Both the position numbers and the translations under genes were made by a program. DNA of 64,000 bases from Dryocosmus kuriphilus (Eukaryota; Arthropoda; Insecta; Hymenoptera; Cynipidae): the NCBI GenBank assembly GCA_038277395.1, contig CM076189.1, forward strand, positions 213,816,011 to 213,880,010, in the 5' to 3' direction. The notes beneath the pieces were generated by a model. That model saw only the letters and a list, made by a program, of their open reading frames with translations, had not been told where the DNA came from and searched no databases. The stretch's first letter is position 1. Every line of letters begins with the position of its first letter. Positions 22,368 to 34,124 of this stretch are shown piece after piece.

Positions 22368-23469
22368 TACCTACCTCTGAATGCCTAAAATCTGTAAAAT
22401 TTGAAGTGAAAGCGAGGATATTCGAAAACCATTTTTTACAACCAAGTCCATATTATTTTCTTCAGCTTCGTCGTTTACCAAAAAAAAACGCTTCTGTTCT
22501 TTCTTCTTTTTATGATCTTGTTTACCTCTCAGCTTCTCGAAAATAGAAAATTTTCTTTCTTAAACGACAGTAAAGGTCTTACGGCTTTTAAGTTAAAAAT
22601 GTTCAATTTGAATGTTTCCAGAAATAAATTATTTGTAAATTCATAGAAATTCAAAGAAATCTCGTTTAAATTTCGGATTATTTCTAAATTTTATTTGAGA
22701 ATTAGACGTTAGAGAAGATTTAAAATTTTCATTTTTTCTGAATTTAATTTCATTCATTTTAATCAATTATTTTGATTATATTTTGACATCTGTGTATTAT
22801 AAAAATAAATGTAAATCTTATTAGAAACTTTCAAATTTAAATTTTAGATATTGCGATAATGAAGCGTTCAAATTCACCAAACTTGAATTTGTACGATTTT
22901 TGGTATTGATCAATTATTACTTAAAGAAACGATTTTAAGTAACCTGGTTATAGGTCAGAATTTCAAAACTTTATGAATCGAGGGTCGACTACTCACAGTT
23001 TGCGTGTACGGGGAATATATTCTCAAAGAATACTTGGGGGTACTTTAGATTTTTAGAATACTTGGAAAAACTTGGAATATGGGGGGAATTTCAGAATACT
23101 TAAAGATTTAAAAACATTTTAAGGGATTTCAAAACATTTCACAAAATTGAAGGTAATTTCAATAAATTTCAAAGATTATAAGGGAATTTATTCGAGGGAT
23201 TCCAAATGATTTAGCAAGATCACGAGATTTTATCGTATCTCCGAGCATTTCAAAGTTTAAAAGATATTAAAAAAGTTTCAAGGAAATTTGAAGGTTTTCA
23301 AACAAAAAAGATTTTTAATATTAAAGTTTGCTTTTTCAAGCTGCTCGTGGTCGATGTATAATATAGTTGGTTGTTTGGTTAATGAGAAAAAAAACACAAA
23401 ATTTATTTCCTTTCACCTAGGATCAAAATCGAGCAAATTTGTTTATTTATGCAAAAAGATGATATAGTA

Positions 23470-23510
23470 GCCAACGTTTCAAAGGTATAATTGACCTTCC
23501 TTTTCAAGGC
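23470..23510 (-). ncRNA. Degenerate hammerhead-like motif, left arm of element 2
   Basis: Minus strand: ccttgaaaag, stem II (aaggt ... acctt) with a caattat loop, then gaaacgttgg. The core ctgatgag has decayed to ttgaaaag, so only the arrangement and gaaac-gtt are kept. Confidence 0.35.
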
Positions 23511-23932
23511 TAAAACTTTCGCACAATAAATTTATGTCAACACATAATCTAAGACAAAAGTGTCAAAAATACTCTCTATTTTCATTCGTTTACATGAGAT
23601 GATGCAGATGTTTGCAATTATTTTAAAACCGTATAACACCATATTGTGAGGATTGATATGGTAGATTTCACATAGATGTTAAACCATCGGAGTCAAAACG
23701 CACAAAAAACAAAACGTACGTACAAAACGTACACACGTGTACGTTTTGACTCCGATGGTTTAACATCTATGTGAAATCTACCATATCAATCCTCACAATA
23801 TGGTGTTATACGGTTTTAAAATAATTGCAAACATCTGCATCATCTCATGTAAACGAATGAAAATAGAGAGTATTTTTGACACTTTTGTCTTGGATTATGT
23901 GTTGACATAAATTTATTATGCGAAAGTTTTAA

Positions 23933-23975
23933 CCTTGAAAAGGAAGGTCAATTATACCTTCGAAACGTTGGCTAC
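23933..23975 (+). ncRNA. Degenerate hammerhead-like motif, right arm of element 2
   Basis: Plus strand: ccttgaaaag, gaaggt-caattat-accttc, gaaacgttgg. Stem II is one pair longer than in the left arm, where c has become t in the middle of the stem. Confidence 0.35.
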
Positions 23976-24858
23976 TATGTCATCTTTTTGCATAAATAAA
24001 CAAATTTGCTCGATTTTGATCCTAGGTGAAAGGAAATAAATTTTGTGTTTTTTTTCTCATTAACCAAACAACCAACAAGATTTTTAATGGTTCGAAATTT
24101 CAAAAAGTTTAAAGGTATTTCACAAGCTTAAAAGGATTTCACAGTATTTTTAAGGATATTATTGATTTTAAGGGATTTAAAAAGATTTCAAGGGATTCGA
24201 AAAGAAATAAAAATATTTCAAGTCATTAATTAGGACTTCAAGAGACTTTAATGTATTTTGTAGTAATTTTAAATGGATTAAAAAAAATTCAAGGAATTTC
24301 AAAAGATTTAAAGGTTTCTAAAGAATTTAAATGATTTCAAAAGTTCAAAACTACAAAATTTAAGAGAATTTCAAAGAATTCCAAAAATTTTAGGGAAATT
24401 TTTACAAGATATTTCAAAGGATTTCATAAGATCAAAGGATTTTATTGGATCACCAAGGATTTTAAAGAAATAAGAATTTTAATGATTACAAATTTCAACA
24501 ATTTTAAAGGATATTATTGATTGTAAGGGATTTAAAAAAGATTTCAAGGAATTCCAGGAGAAATTAAAATATTTCGAGCGATTTATAAGGATTTCGAGGG
24601 ATTTTAAGGAATTTTGAATGAGTTTTAAAAATTCCAAGGGATAATAAATAATTTTGTAGGATTTTAAAAGGCTTTTAGGGATTTCTAGACATTTCAACGG
24701 ATTGAAAAAACTTTCTAGGACTTTTAGAAGATTTCAAGGTTTTTAATGATTTTAAGAGATTTCAAAAAACACTAAATTTGAAGGGATTTCAAAGAATTTC
24801 AAAGATTTTAGAGGAATCTTTTACAAAGGATTTCAAAGGAATATGTAGGAATATGAGT

Positions 24859-26650
24859 GTACCTACCTCTGAATGACTAAAATCTGTAAAATTTGAAGTG
24901 AAAGCGAGGATATTCGAAAACCATTTTTTACAACCAAGTCCATATTATTTTCTTTAGCTTCGTCGTTTACCAAAAAAAAACGCTTCTGTTGTTTCTTCTT
25001 TTTATGATCTTGTTTACCTCTCAGCTTCTCGAAAATAAAAAAATTTTCTTTCTTAAACGACAGTAAAAGTCTTACGGCTTTTAAGTTCCAAATATTCAAT
25101 TTGAATGTTTCCAGAAATAAATTATTTGTAGATTCTTAGAAATTCAAAGAAATCTTGTTTAAATTTCTGATTATTTATAAATTATATTTGAGAATTAGAC
25201 GTTAGAGCAGATTTTAAATTTTCATTTTTTCTGAATTTAATTTCTTTCATTTTAATCAATTATTTTGATTATATTTTGACATCTGTGTAGTTGGAAATTT
25301 TTTAATTAAAAAAACATGAGATTTTAAGGCCTTCAGGTTTAAAAACCGTATTGGCAGTTTTTGAAATTATCAAAATAAATGTAAATCTTATTAGAAACTT
25401 TCAAATTTAAATTTTAGATATCGAGATAATGAAGCGTTCAAATTCACCAAACTTGAATTTGTACGATTTTTGGTACTGATCAATTATTACTTAAAGAAAC
25501 GATTTTAAGTAACCTGGTTATAGGTCAGTATTTCAAAACTTTATAAATCGAGGGTCGACTACTCACAGTTTGCGTGTACGGGGAATATATTCTCAAAGAA
25601 TACTTGGGGGTACCTTAGATTTTTAGAATACTTGGAAAAACTTGGAATATGGGGGGAATTTCAGAATATTTAAAGATTTAAAAAAATTTTAAGGGATTTC
25701 AAAACATTTCACAAAATTGAAGGTAATTTCAATAAATTTCTAAGATTATAAGGGAATTTATTTAAGGGATTTTAAATGATTTCACAAGATCACGAGATTT
25801 TATCTTATCTCGCAGCATTTCAAAGTTTGTAAGGTATTAATTAAAAAAGTTTCAAGGAAATTTGAAGGTTTTCAAGCAAATAAGATTTTTAATGATTCCA
25901 AATTTCAAAAAGTTTAAAGGTATTTCACAAGCTTAAAAGGATTTCACAGTATTTTTAAGGATATTATTGATTTTAAGGGATTTAAAAAGATTTCAAGGGA
26001 TTAGAAAATAAATTAAAATATTTCAAGTCATTAATAAGGATTTCAAGAGACTTTAATGTATTTTGTAGTAATTTTAAATCGATTAAAAAAAATTCAAGGA
26101 ATTTCAAAAGATTTAAAGGTTTCTAAAGAATTTAAATGATTTCAAAAGTTCAAAACTACAAAATTTAAGAGAATTTCAATGAATTTCAAAGATTTTAGGG
26201 AAATTTTTACAAGAATTTCAAAGGATTTCATTCAGAAATTTTATAGGATCACCAAGGATTTCAAAGAAATAAGAATTTTAATGATTACAAATTTCAACAG
26301 TTTTAAAGGACATTATTGATTGTAAGGGATTTAAAAATATTTCAAGGAATTCCAGGAGAAATTAAAATATTTCGAGTGATTTATGAGGATTTCGAGGGAT
26401 TTTAAGGAATTTTGAATGAGTTTTAAAAATTTCAAGGGATAATAAATAATTTTGTAGGATTTTAAAAGGCTTTTAGGGATTTCTAGAGATTTCAACGGAT
26501 TGAAAAAATTTCTAGGACTTTTAGAAGATTTCAAGGTTTTTAATGATTTTAAGAGATTTCAAAAAACACAAAATTTGAAGGGATTTCAAAGAATTTCAAA
26601 GATTTTAGAGGAATCTTTTACAAAAGATTTCAAATGAATATGTAGGAATA
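24859..26650. repeat. Tandem duplication, copy 2 (empty site)
   Basis: Second copy of the 22.4-kb unit without the foldback insertion. It has about 80 bp extra at about 25,288-25,375 (gttggaaattttttaattaa onward) that copy 1 lacks, so each copy has a private indel. The distal 900 bp are degenerate gatttcaag/aatttcaa pieces of the same flavour as the 9-10-kb array. Antisense frames here are low-complexity Lys/Ser/Leu text. Confidence 0.75.
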
Positions 26651-27230
26651 TGAGTGAATTTTATTGAAAATACTTAAGACTATTGAGGAATAGGAATATT
26701 TCAGAATATTTGGGAATATGTTGGATTATTAAACAAGGAAAATAAGAAGAAAACTTTTCAAAATTTCACCTAAGCAAGATAAGATAAATTGTTTAAACTT
26801 TTTTTTAAATTGAGAAAGAAGGGGTTTTGGAGGTTGCTTTGTCAATTCTTTCCTCTTCCTTTTTTTACCTTTTTTTTAGTATGGTTGTGGCTATCTTCTA
26901 AACAGAGAAAGACGAAAGAATTTATTTTTTATTTACTTAATTTTTTGTATTTAATTTGGTAAGATAATTTTTCCAATTTTTTTAAACCTTTTTTTAAAAT
27001 TGAGAAAGAAGGTGTTTTGGAGGTTGCTTTCTCAATTCTTTCCTCTTTCTTTTTTTACTTTATCTTGGTTGTCCAAATATATCGTATTTCTCTCTACTTA
27101 GGAATACTTCGGAATACTTAGAAATATCTGGAATACCAAGAATATCTGGGAATACAAAGGAATATTGACGGAATATATGGGAATATCTCGTGAGTGTACA
27201 AGGAATACTTGAGTGGTCGACCCTTCATTA
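26651..27230. repeat. gaatat-rich block with a 188-bp tandem duplication
   Basis: The sentence attgagaaagaaggnnttttgg, ending with a ctttcctctt pyrimidine run, occurs at about 26,812 and 27,000. On both sides lie series of ggaatacttggaatat-like pieces (26,640-26,730 and 27,100-27,200). No gene. Confidence 0.6.
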
Positions 27231-29660
27231 TAAATGATAATATTAAAAAATGAAAAATTTCAAATTTACAGAACTCTAAATTAATTAATGACGTTTAGAT
27301 TTTTAGAATATTTAAATATTAAAAATTGCAAGAGTTTAACCTTATATTTTACAAATAAGAAATAATTATTAAAAAATTGCCTTCAACGGAAGCTTTATGT
27401 CAGGTTAGTATTTAGTAAGACAAATAAAACCTAAGAAGTAGTAAAAAAGGGCTTTAAAGTATAATTTATTCAAAAAAATATTTGGATTAGGGAACAAATC
27501 ATCTTTTCTACAGGTACGGGATTCTCCGATCTCCATGTCATTCATGCTTGTACTTTTACCTGCTTATTTGTGTAGCCCTTTTATATATCTTAGAAATTAC
27601 ACTCTTTATTCTACTCATAAAGATTGCTATAAAGTAAATAATAATTTTTCATCATGAAAATAAATATTCAATACTAAAACCGAGATTCAGAAAAAAAATT
27701 ATTAGTTTATTTATTAGTAAGGAGTTTAATCATGAAAGGATTTAAAAATAATATTCTTTGATGCAATTTCACCAAATGCAACAAGTACTTTTAAAAAAAG
27801 AGTGATAAGCTACAAATGGGATTCAAATGTTTCGGAAGTGTAACGACAGGTTCCGCGCTCATCCCTAGGGAAGCGAGGGATGTCGTCCATCATAAAGAGC
27901 CGCGTTAATCCCTTACGGGACTTAACTCGCACAGAAACTGTGCATATTTTCACTCTAAACAGAGACCCAATATTATTAGTGGATCTTAAATTCTTGACAA
28001 AATATAGAGAAACTAAGCAATATAAGAACTGAAGAAATTTTCGGCTCCAAAATCACTATTTAGACACGAGTTATCCTTCAAGAAAGACTGTAAGTAACCT
28101 TTTTTTTTTTAAATATAAAATAATCGTTTAATTTTTAACTGTTTTAAATGAACTTTTTTATTTTTTATTAATTCACCAATGCAAATATTGTTCAGTCTTT
28201 TAGATTTTGATCTTTAGATTTTCGGTGGATAGAGTAAGACATTTTCAAAGGGCAAGATAAAATTGAAAAAAATTCTTGAGCCTTAAAGAATGTTTCTCGA
28301 AAGAATCCATCAACTCTTATCCAAGAATCTTGAGAGTGGAATCATTAAGTCCGAGCTTCATTAGCATCCCCTACAAGCAAAGTATTTCTTTGTCGATGTG
28401 AGCAAAGCTGCAAAGTTTTAAGCCCCGGTAATCTTGTGGCATTGCGAAATTCACTTTGAAGAAACTTCGAAAGTCGTAAATACCTCAAGCTTGTGTTGAA
28501 CGATCCTGACATTGTTCTTCGCCCAGCTGGAGTTCCTCCTTTAATGACTTACGACCCTTTACCACAGGAATATCGGTGCACATTTACACGGAAAGTGTCC
28601 AGTTTCACGTTGGAAATCGTGCCAATCGTATTTCGTTGGAAGTTAAGAGATTTACAAGCTAGTTCTAGGGGTAACTTTAAATTATAACCAGTCAAAAGTC
28701 AAAATTAAATTTAATAGGAATGCTTATAAATTTAACAATGGCGAATGTATTAAGCCTTCGAAAAGAAATATTAATTTTAAATTAGACATTTTCAAGAAGC
28801 TGCCGATTTCAACCGAAAGCTTTTACACTTCAATTTGCAGTCAAGATTTTTAATAATAAAATTCTTAGACACGAACAATTTTCCTCTTTATTTTCTTCGT
28901 ATATCCTGTTACTTTCTAATTTGTCCAATCGGTTGCAATGTTCTGCCCTTCATTTCTTTTTCCATATTAAAATTGACTCAATTTGACAAAACATTCTAAA
29001 GTTATCGTAGGTATAAGATAACCTTTTAACCGGTAGCTGGAACCTCCTAACAGACAAACAGACGCCGACAAAATTTGGGTATACTTTCAAAAATGCCACC
29101 TAATAACATTTTGGTAGCCTAAGCTCTAAGCCTCTAAGGGTTACTTTTGTGTCTTAATGTAAATTGAAAAATTCTAAAACGATTTGATCCCCAGAGTAAT
29201 AGAAATTAAGCTACATCAACTGTTATTGTTTGATTACAATATAAAATTTTCAAAATAACAACCTAGATCCTAGCCAAATGTGAATCAATGTGCTTTTCAC
29301 GTGAACATTTAATATTTGCCATCAATACTTTTCTCATTGGATCTTCGATTTGAATTTTGAAACTGTTGATCACATAAAGTCATAAATAATGGTTTAGTTA
29401 GAAAATCGCCGCAAAACATGGGAAAAGAGTACGGAAGGGGCTTAAGAATAAAGTTAAATAATAAAATTTTATATAAATTAAGTTAATATTATTTTCATTA
29501 TTATACAAATTTAATTTTATAATCGATTTTAATTATAATAATTTCAACAGTTTCAACATTGACATCGAAACATCCAGTGTCAAAAATATTGACGGCAAAT
29601 TTAAATGCTCACATGAAAACTGCATGGATTCACATTTTGCAGGAATGCACACTGTAAATT
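27231..29660. other. Gene-free AT-rich stretch
   Basis: No gene recognised. A GC-richer block at 27,840-27,960 and another at 28,380-28,690 stand out. The latter is open for 64 codons on the plus strand from about 28,493 (a TTG start, no ATG at the head) and has no recognisable domain. Nothing else is supported. Confidence 0.35.
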
Positions 29661-30840
29661 GTGGGATGGAGTTCTGAAAACCGAAAACCTCTGATTTTCT
29701 TGGGTCTTCGTATAATTATGTATACTGACGTGCTGATTACGAAAATGATAGTGAAAATTGGCGACAAGGACGTCTTCATGGTAAAAACTAAAAACCATAA
29801 AAAACCCCATAAAAATTATGATTTTTTTCATTATCTCAGTAAATACGGAGAATTTTGAAAAATATTTCTAACAAAAGTTCTAGCTTGTATAAAAATACAT
29901 CTTTTTCGTATCATACACTTTTCGCCTAAAACCATTATTTTTCGAGAAAGAGGATTGCGTTGGAAAAACCACAAAAAAAAAAAAGAAAACAGTTACAGAT
30001 ATGCGTTCGGTTACGCTTGTCCCACTGTCCAAAGTTAACGGGAGGGGCTACGAATCTACTGGATAGTTACAAAAATGCGTTTAGTTACGCTCGTCCCTTT
30101 TTCCAGGTTTAAGTGGGAGGGAGGGGGAGGGGGGGGGGGCTAAACATATACTGACTAGTTACGAAAATGCGTTCAGTTACGTTCGTCTCCTTTTCCAGGT
30201 TTAAAAAGGGGACGAGCGTGACTGAATTCATTTCCGCAAGCCCCCCCCCCCCCCCCCACTTAAACCTGGAAAGGGGGACGAGCGTAACTGAACGCATTTT
30301 CTTAACTAGCCAGTAAATTCGCAGATGTATTTTTATACTAGCTAGAACTTTTCTTTGAACCATTTTCACCTATTCGGAACTGCACCCCTCAGAGTTCCGA
30401 AAACCCAAAACCTCTGATTTTCTTGGGTCTCCGTATACTATGTATTTTGACGTGCTGATTACGAAAATGATAGTGAAAATTGGCGACTAGTGAAAAAACC
30501 ATAAAAATCATGGTTTTTTGCGTTTATCTCAGCTAATATGTAAATCTTTGTATCATTGATTTTCTCGGAAACTTTCATTCACAGAAAAAAATGTTTGTAA
30601 CAAAAAATGTGTATTTAGATGAGATCTACAACTTTTGTTTGAAATATTTTTCAAAATTCTCCGTATTTACTGAGATAATGAAAAAAAAAAAAAATTTTAT
30701 GGGGTTTTTTTATGGTTTTTAACATGAAGACGTCCTTGTCGACAATTTTCACTATCATTTTCGTAATCAAAATGTCAAAATATATAAGTATACGGAGACC
30801 CAAGAAAATCAGAGATTTCCGGTTTTCGGAACTCCACCCA
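29661..30840. repeat. Inverted repeat with central G/C homopolymer tracts
   Basis: The outer arms pair gtgggatggagttctgaaaa (29,661) with ttttcggaactccaccca (ending 30,840) and continue through aaacctctgattttcttggg for about 220 bp. A third, direct-orientation copy of that block starts near 30,388. In the centre gttacgctcgtcccttttt and its reverse complement flank a G-rich tract (30,112-30,139) and a run of 17 C (30,241-30,257). The G-rich tract has four or more G3+ runs and could form a quadruplex. No gene. Confidence 0.65.
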
Positions 30841-31738
30841 TTATCTGCTCTTCGTGCTAGTGAAAAAGATATTAAAAAATTAGAAAATAAGTTATTAATA
30901 TTTTTAATATTACAACGACCTGGGATTTTTTAATCGTTTGTACCGATCAGAGAAAAGAATCGAATTAGCATTTGAACAATTTCAAATCACTTCAAATTCA
31001 AGTAATTTGCCAAAAAAGTCGAAATTCTTCTACCTGTCAGTGACGGAATTTGCATATTTAAAAATATACTGACTTTATAATACAATAAAAAAAGAAATTT
31101 CATAAAAATTCATTTCATTATGGACAAACTGATTATATATTTTTATATTTTAAGAATTTAAGTTGATAATGAAAATACAATTTTTTTGGGAAAAATATCA
31201 AAGGTACGCTTGAAATTACCGCAATTTTCAACATTAAAAAATTAAACTAATTCATATTAACAATTTCAAGTATTTTGAATTCATGGCTGAACAATATTTT
31301 CAACGAATCGTAAAAAATGGGTGCAATTACAAATGAAAATGTTAAAAATTGTAATATTTAAACTTTTAGGCGTTTATTAAACAGTTTGATATTAACTTTT
31401 AAGTAATGAAAATTTCGATTTAATTTTAAAAACTCTAAATAGTAGAATAATTTTGATCTCGAAGGACTCAAATAGCTGAATTTAAACTAAAAATTCAGGA
31501 TGCTTGCAAAAAAGGTTTCACAAATCGTCTAAACCATTGATTGAAATTCAATTTTAAAAGTTGCTCAAAATAGTACAAAAAACTAAAATACTACACTGAA
31601 AGAAGTATCTTTAAAAAAACCCCTCAAATTAAAAAAAAAAACGATTTTTTAAAGGATGTTAGAATGTTCACTACTTTCTCAAATTTCCTAACAATATTAA
31701 TACTTACAAAAGATATAGAAACATTTTGCACAAAATGT
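30841..31738. other. Gene-free AT-rich stretch
   Basis: Nothing recognised apart from poly-A/T tracts. Confidence 0.4.
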
Positions 31739-31949
31739 ACTCGATGGGCACAAATATCAGGAAGACGTTCTAAAAACGCTTAATGTACCAAACCGTTCCA
31801 AAAACGTATTTTGGGCATTGGACTTTTTTAGAACGTTTTTGGGCCCGGAAAAGGACGTTTTTAGGATGTTCCAATGACATTTTTTACCTTTGCGTCCAAA
31901 AAACGTTTTCAGCACGTTCTAATTATGTTTTTTTTTGTGCCCACTGAGT
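31739..31949. mobile_element. 211-bp MITE with TGGGCACAAA termini
   Basis: The left end ctcgatgggcacaaa and the right end tttgtgcccactgag form an inverted repeat. Inside, aaacgttct/agaacgttt pieces recur in both orientations. Termini and style match the 238-bp element at 7,903-8,140, so the two are probably one superfamily, though their interiors differ. Confidence 0.6.
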
Positions 31950-32082
31950 CTAAAAAACTTTTTTTATAGCATTTAATTTCATAGTAGTAGAAATTTGCTG
32001 TTACAAATTTAGATTTTAATAAAGGAGTGGAAGTTTTTTGACTACTGGTCAGTTTTATTAATTTGAGATTTCCCTCAAGTAA

Positions 32083-32122
32083 GTTAACGTTTCGACTGCG
32101 CTTCGGTAGTCCTTATCAATTT
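32083..32122 (-). ncRNA. Hammerhead-like motif, left arm of element 3
   Basis: Minus strand: ttgataag, stem II gactaccgaagcgcagtc (one mismatch in a 6-bp stem), gaaac, gttaac. The core has two changes from ctgatgag. Confidence 0.4.
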
Positions 32123-32529
32123 AAAAATGGTGTACATAACCTGTGAATTTTTTATATTTTGTTAGTTATTTAAGTTGTGTTAAGTTGACATGTTTCCATA
32201 GATTATTGTGTTTTTGAAATTAGACCAAAACTTTTTAGATAAAACGTTGAAGATATTAAAAATGGAAATACATCACACTTCGCCTACAGCAAGACACAGA
32301 ATGAATTGTGGTTCCAAAAATGTGTTTATTTTAATATATATACATATAATACTGTGTCTATAGCCTGTAGGCGAGGTGTGATGTATTTCCATTTTTAATA
32401 TCTTCAACATTTTATCTAAAAAGTTTTGGTCTAATTTCAAAAACACAATAATCTATGGAAGCATGTCAACCTAACACAACTTAAATAACTATAACAAAAT
32501 ATAAAAATTCACAGGTTATGTACACCATT

Positions 32530-32575
32530 TTTAAATTGATAAGGACTACCGAAGCGTAGTCGAAACGTTAACTTA
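32530..32575 (+). ncRNA. Hammerhead-like motif, right arm of element 3
   Basis: Plus strand: ttgataag (32,536-32,543), stem II gactac-cgaagc-gtagtc perfectly paired, gaaacgtt (32,562-32,569). Better preserved in stem II than its mirror copy. Confidence 0.45.
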
Positions 32576-32640
32576 CTTGAGGGAAATCTCAACTTAATAA
32601 AACTAACCAGTAGTCAAAAAACTTCCACTCCTTTATTAAT

Positions 32641-34124
32641 AATACCCTGGTCGACACCAAGAACATCTACTATTATTTAGATTTTAAGTAAAAAATAAAC
32701 AACTTTAAATAATTTAGAGGCAAATTTTCCATCAACAACTTTTTATCCAGATTTTTATCATTTTTTTAACAAGGTTAAAACAATCTTCCACTGAAAATTA
32801 TAAATAATTCAAAAATATTCTATTTAAAATTTCAATTAATCAAGTAATGCATCCCTTAAAACAACAAATTCAACTTCACTTCGGAAAATTGTTCCACGTG
32901 AATTCCCTAATTTGGACCTTGATTTCGATGTTCAATATCGTCGGAAGATTTCCGCCAATCGGCAAAATAAGGGGCGAATGTAGCGGAAGCTAAAATAATA
33001 ATAAAAAAAAAAGGTGTGTTGCACAATGTACTCGGTATTTCGTAGTGGTCTCTGTTATTTGCCGAGCGATTTTCGCCGAGGTTTAAGCCCTGCCTGCTCT
33101 TCCATTCACCCTTTGCCTCTCCACTCTTCTCGCGAGATTGCTAGCCTTTAGTCGTAATTACCAAAATGAAGCAAAGAGAGAACCCCAAAAGCCATCAGCT
33201 TTCGGTGTTTCTGCAATTTTGGTGGGTGCATTGACACACGATACCCAAGCACAAATCCCTCCACACAGTTATGCACATTGCACAACTACAAATGAAACTG
33301 GGACCTCCCTTTATTTCCACCAACCAAACCAATAGTGTACTCAAGAGTCAAGACCATAAAAACAATCTTCTGAATTATAACCTGCTTCTCTCGATTACAT
33401 TATTACTCTTAATATCTTTTATTCTTTTAATCAAATTCTTTCAAGATTTATCTTAAGAATAATTATATATATATACTAGCCTTGGAATGTACAATCTAGC
33501 CTGATTTATATATTAACCTTATACACTCAACTGAAGAGTCGCAACTATACGTATCACTTAGTTCATGTTTTTCTGAAAAGAGAATTTTGTTGACCACGTG
33601 TCTGTTCTTAGAGTTTTTTCTCGTAGAGCAACTTTCTTGATTGAATATTGTCAGAGTAAAGGGATGAAATTGTCTTCGGAAAGTGTGCTGAGAAGAAAAG
33701 CACCCAAATTGTGACGACTGCGGTTATTGAAAGGTATAAACAGTAAGTCTAGACTTAGGTTATGTATGTTGGTAAAAATAATGTTAACCTAAGTGCAATT
33801 ATTATAATGGATCCAGTCAGTAATATAAGTAATAGTCTACTATTTTACTTATGTTACAGGCACCTTTCATATCAACTTGCAATAAATTCATTATTATTTG
33901 ATACATATTTGGGGTTATATCTATTTTCCCATTAATCCATAAAATTAATATCAATTTATTTTTTTAGAATTTTGTTTAAATCTGAACAAATCCATTCTTC
34001 AGTAACTGGAAGATGATTGGGAGGTGAGAACCGGAAAAGAGAAACGTTCTAACTTCTATCCACTTTCAAAAAATTTTTATTGTAGATGCAAACTGTCTTT
34101 GAGGATATGCACTGCTTTGTAAAT
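32641..34124. other. Gap with a GC-richer block, no gene called
   Basis: Positions about 32,930-33,340 are richer in G+C, with gccgagcgattttcgccgag (an imperfect palindrome) near 33,061 and a frame of 65 codons at 33,138-33,335 that has no domain. This could be an exon, promoter or element fragment. The rest is AT-rich. Confidence 0.3.

Larger units (their letters stand above)
23320..24076. mobile_element. Inverted-repeat element 2 with 12-bp target duplication
   Basis: The flanks aagatttttaat (23,308-23,319 and 24,077-24,088) are a 12-bp direct repeat. The duplicated sequence at about 25,885 has aagatttttaat once, uninterrupted, so the insertion is seen directly. After 47 bp of unique left sequence the element is a near-perfect inverted repeat (23,367-24,075): ttggttgtttggttaatgag against ctcattaaccaaacaaccaa, arms about 340 bp, centre around the acgtacgtac region at 23,720. 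Each arm holds a hammerhead-like string ending gaaacgttgg. The long target duplication fits target-primed retrotransposition better than a cut-and-paste transposase. Confidence 0.75.
22368..24858. repeat. Tandem duplication, copy 1 (carries an inserted foldback)
   Basis: The text beginning gtacctacctctgaatg at 22,368 recurs at 24,859 and the two stretches stay alignable for about 1.7 kb once the insertion at 23,320-24,076 is removed. Shared landmarks include caccaaacttgaatttgtac, gaatacttgggggtac and long runs of degenerate gatttcaag/aaatttc pieces. The first 230 bp contain a Lys/Glu-rich antisense frame disrupted here and open for 78 codons in copy 2; I do not recognise it and regard it as unproven. 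Confidence 0.75.
32017..32640. mobile_element. Inverted-repeat element 3, Penelope-terminus-like
   Basis: Near-perfect arms of about 270-290 bp: aataaaggagtggaagtttt at the left against aaaacttccactcctttatt at the right, closing inward to cacacttcgcctacagc / gcctgtaggcgaggtgtg, with a ~60-bp loop containing a tatatatacatata tract. Each arm has a hammerhead-like string near the outer end, both pointing outward. Same layout as the elements at 6.8, 23.3 and 35.2 kb, although the sequences are different. Confidence 0.65.

Noticed and set aside
30109..30369. 86-codon minus-strand frame with a Gly-rich stretch
   Set aside because: The Gly run is the translation of the C/G homopolymer tracts within an inverted repeat.
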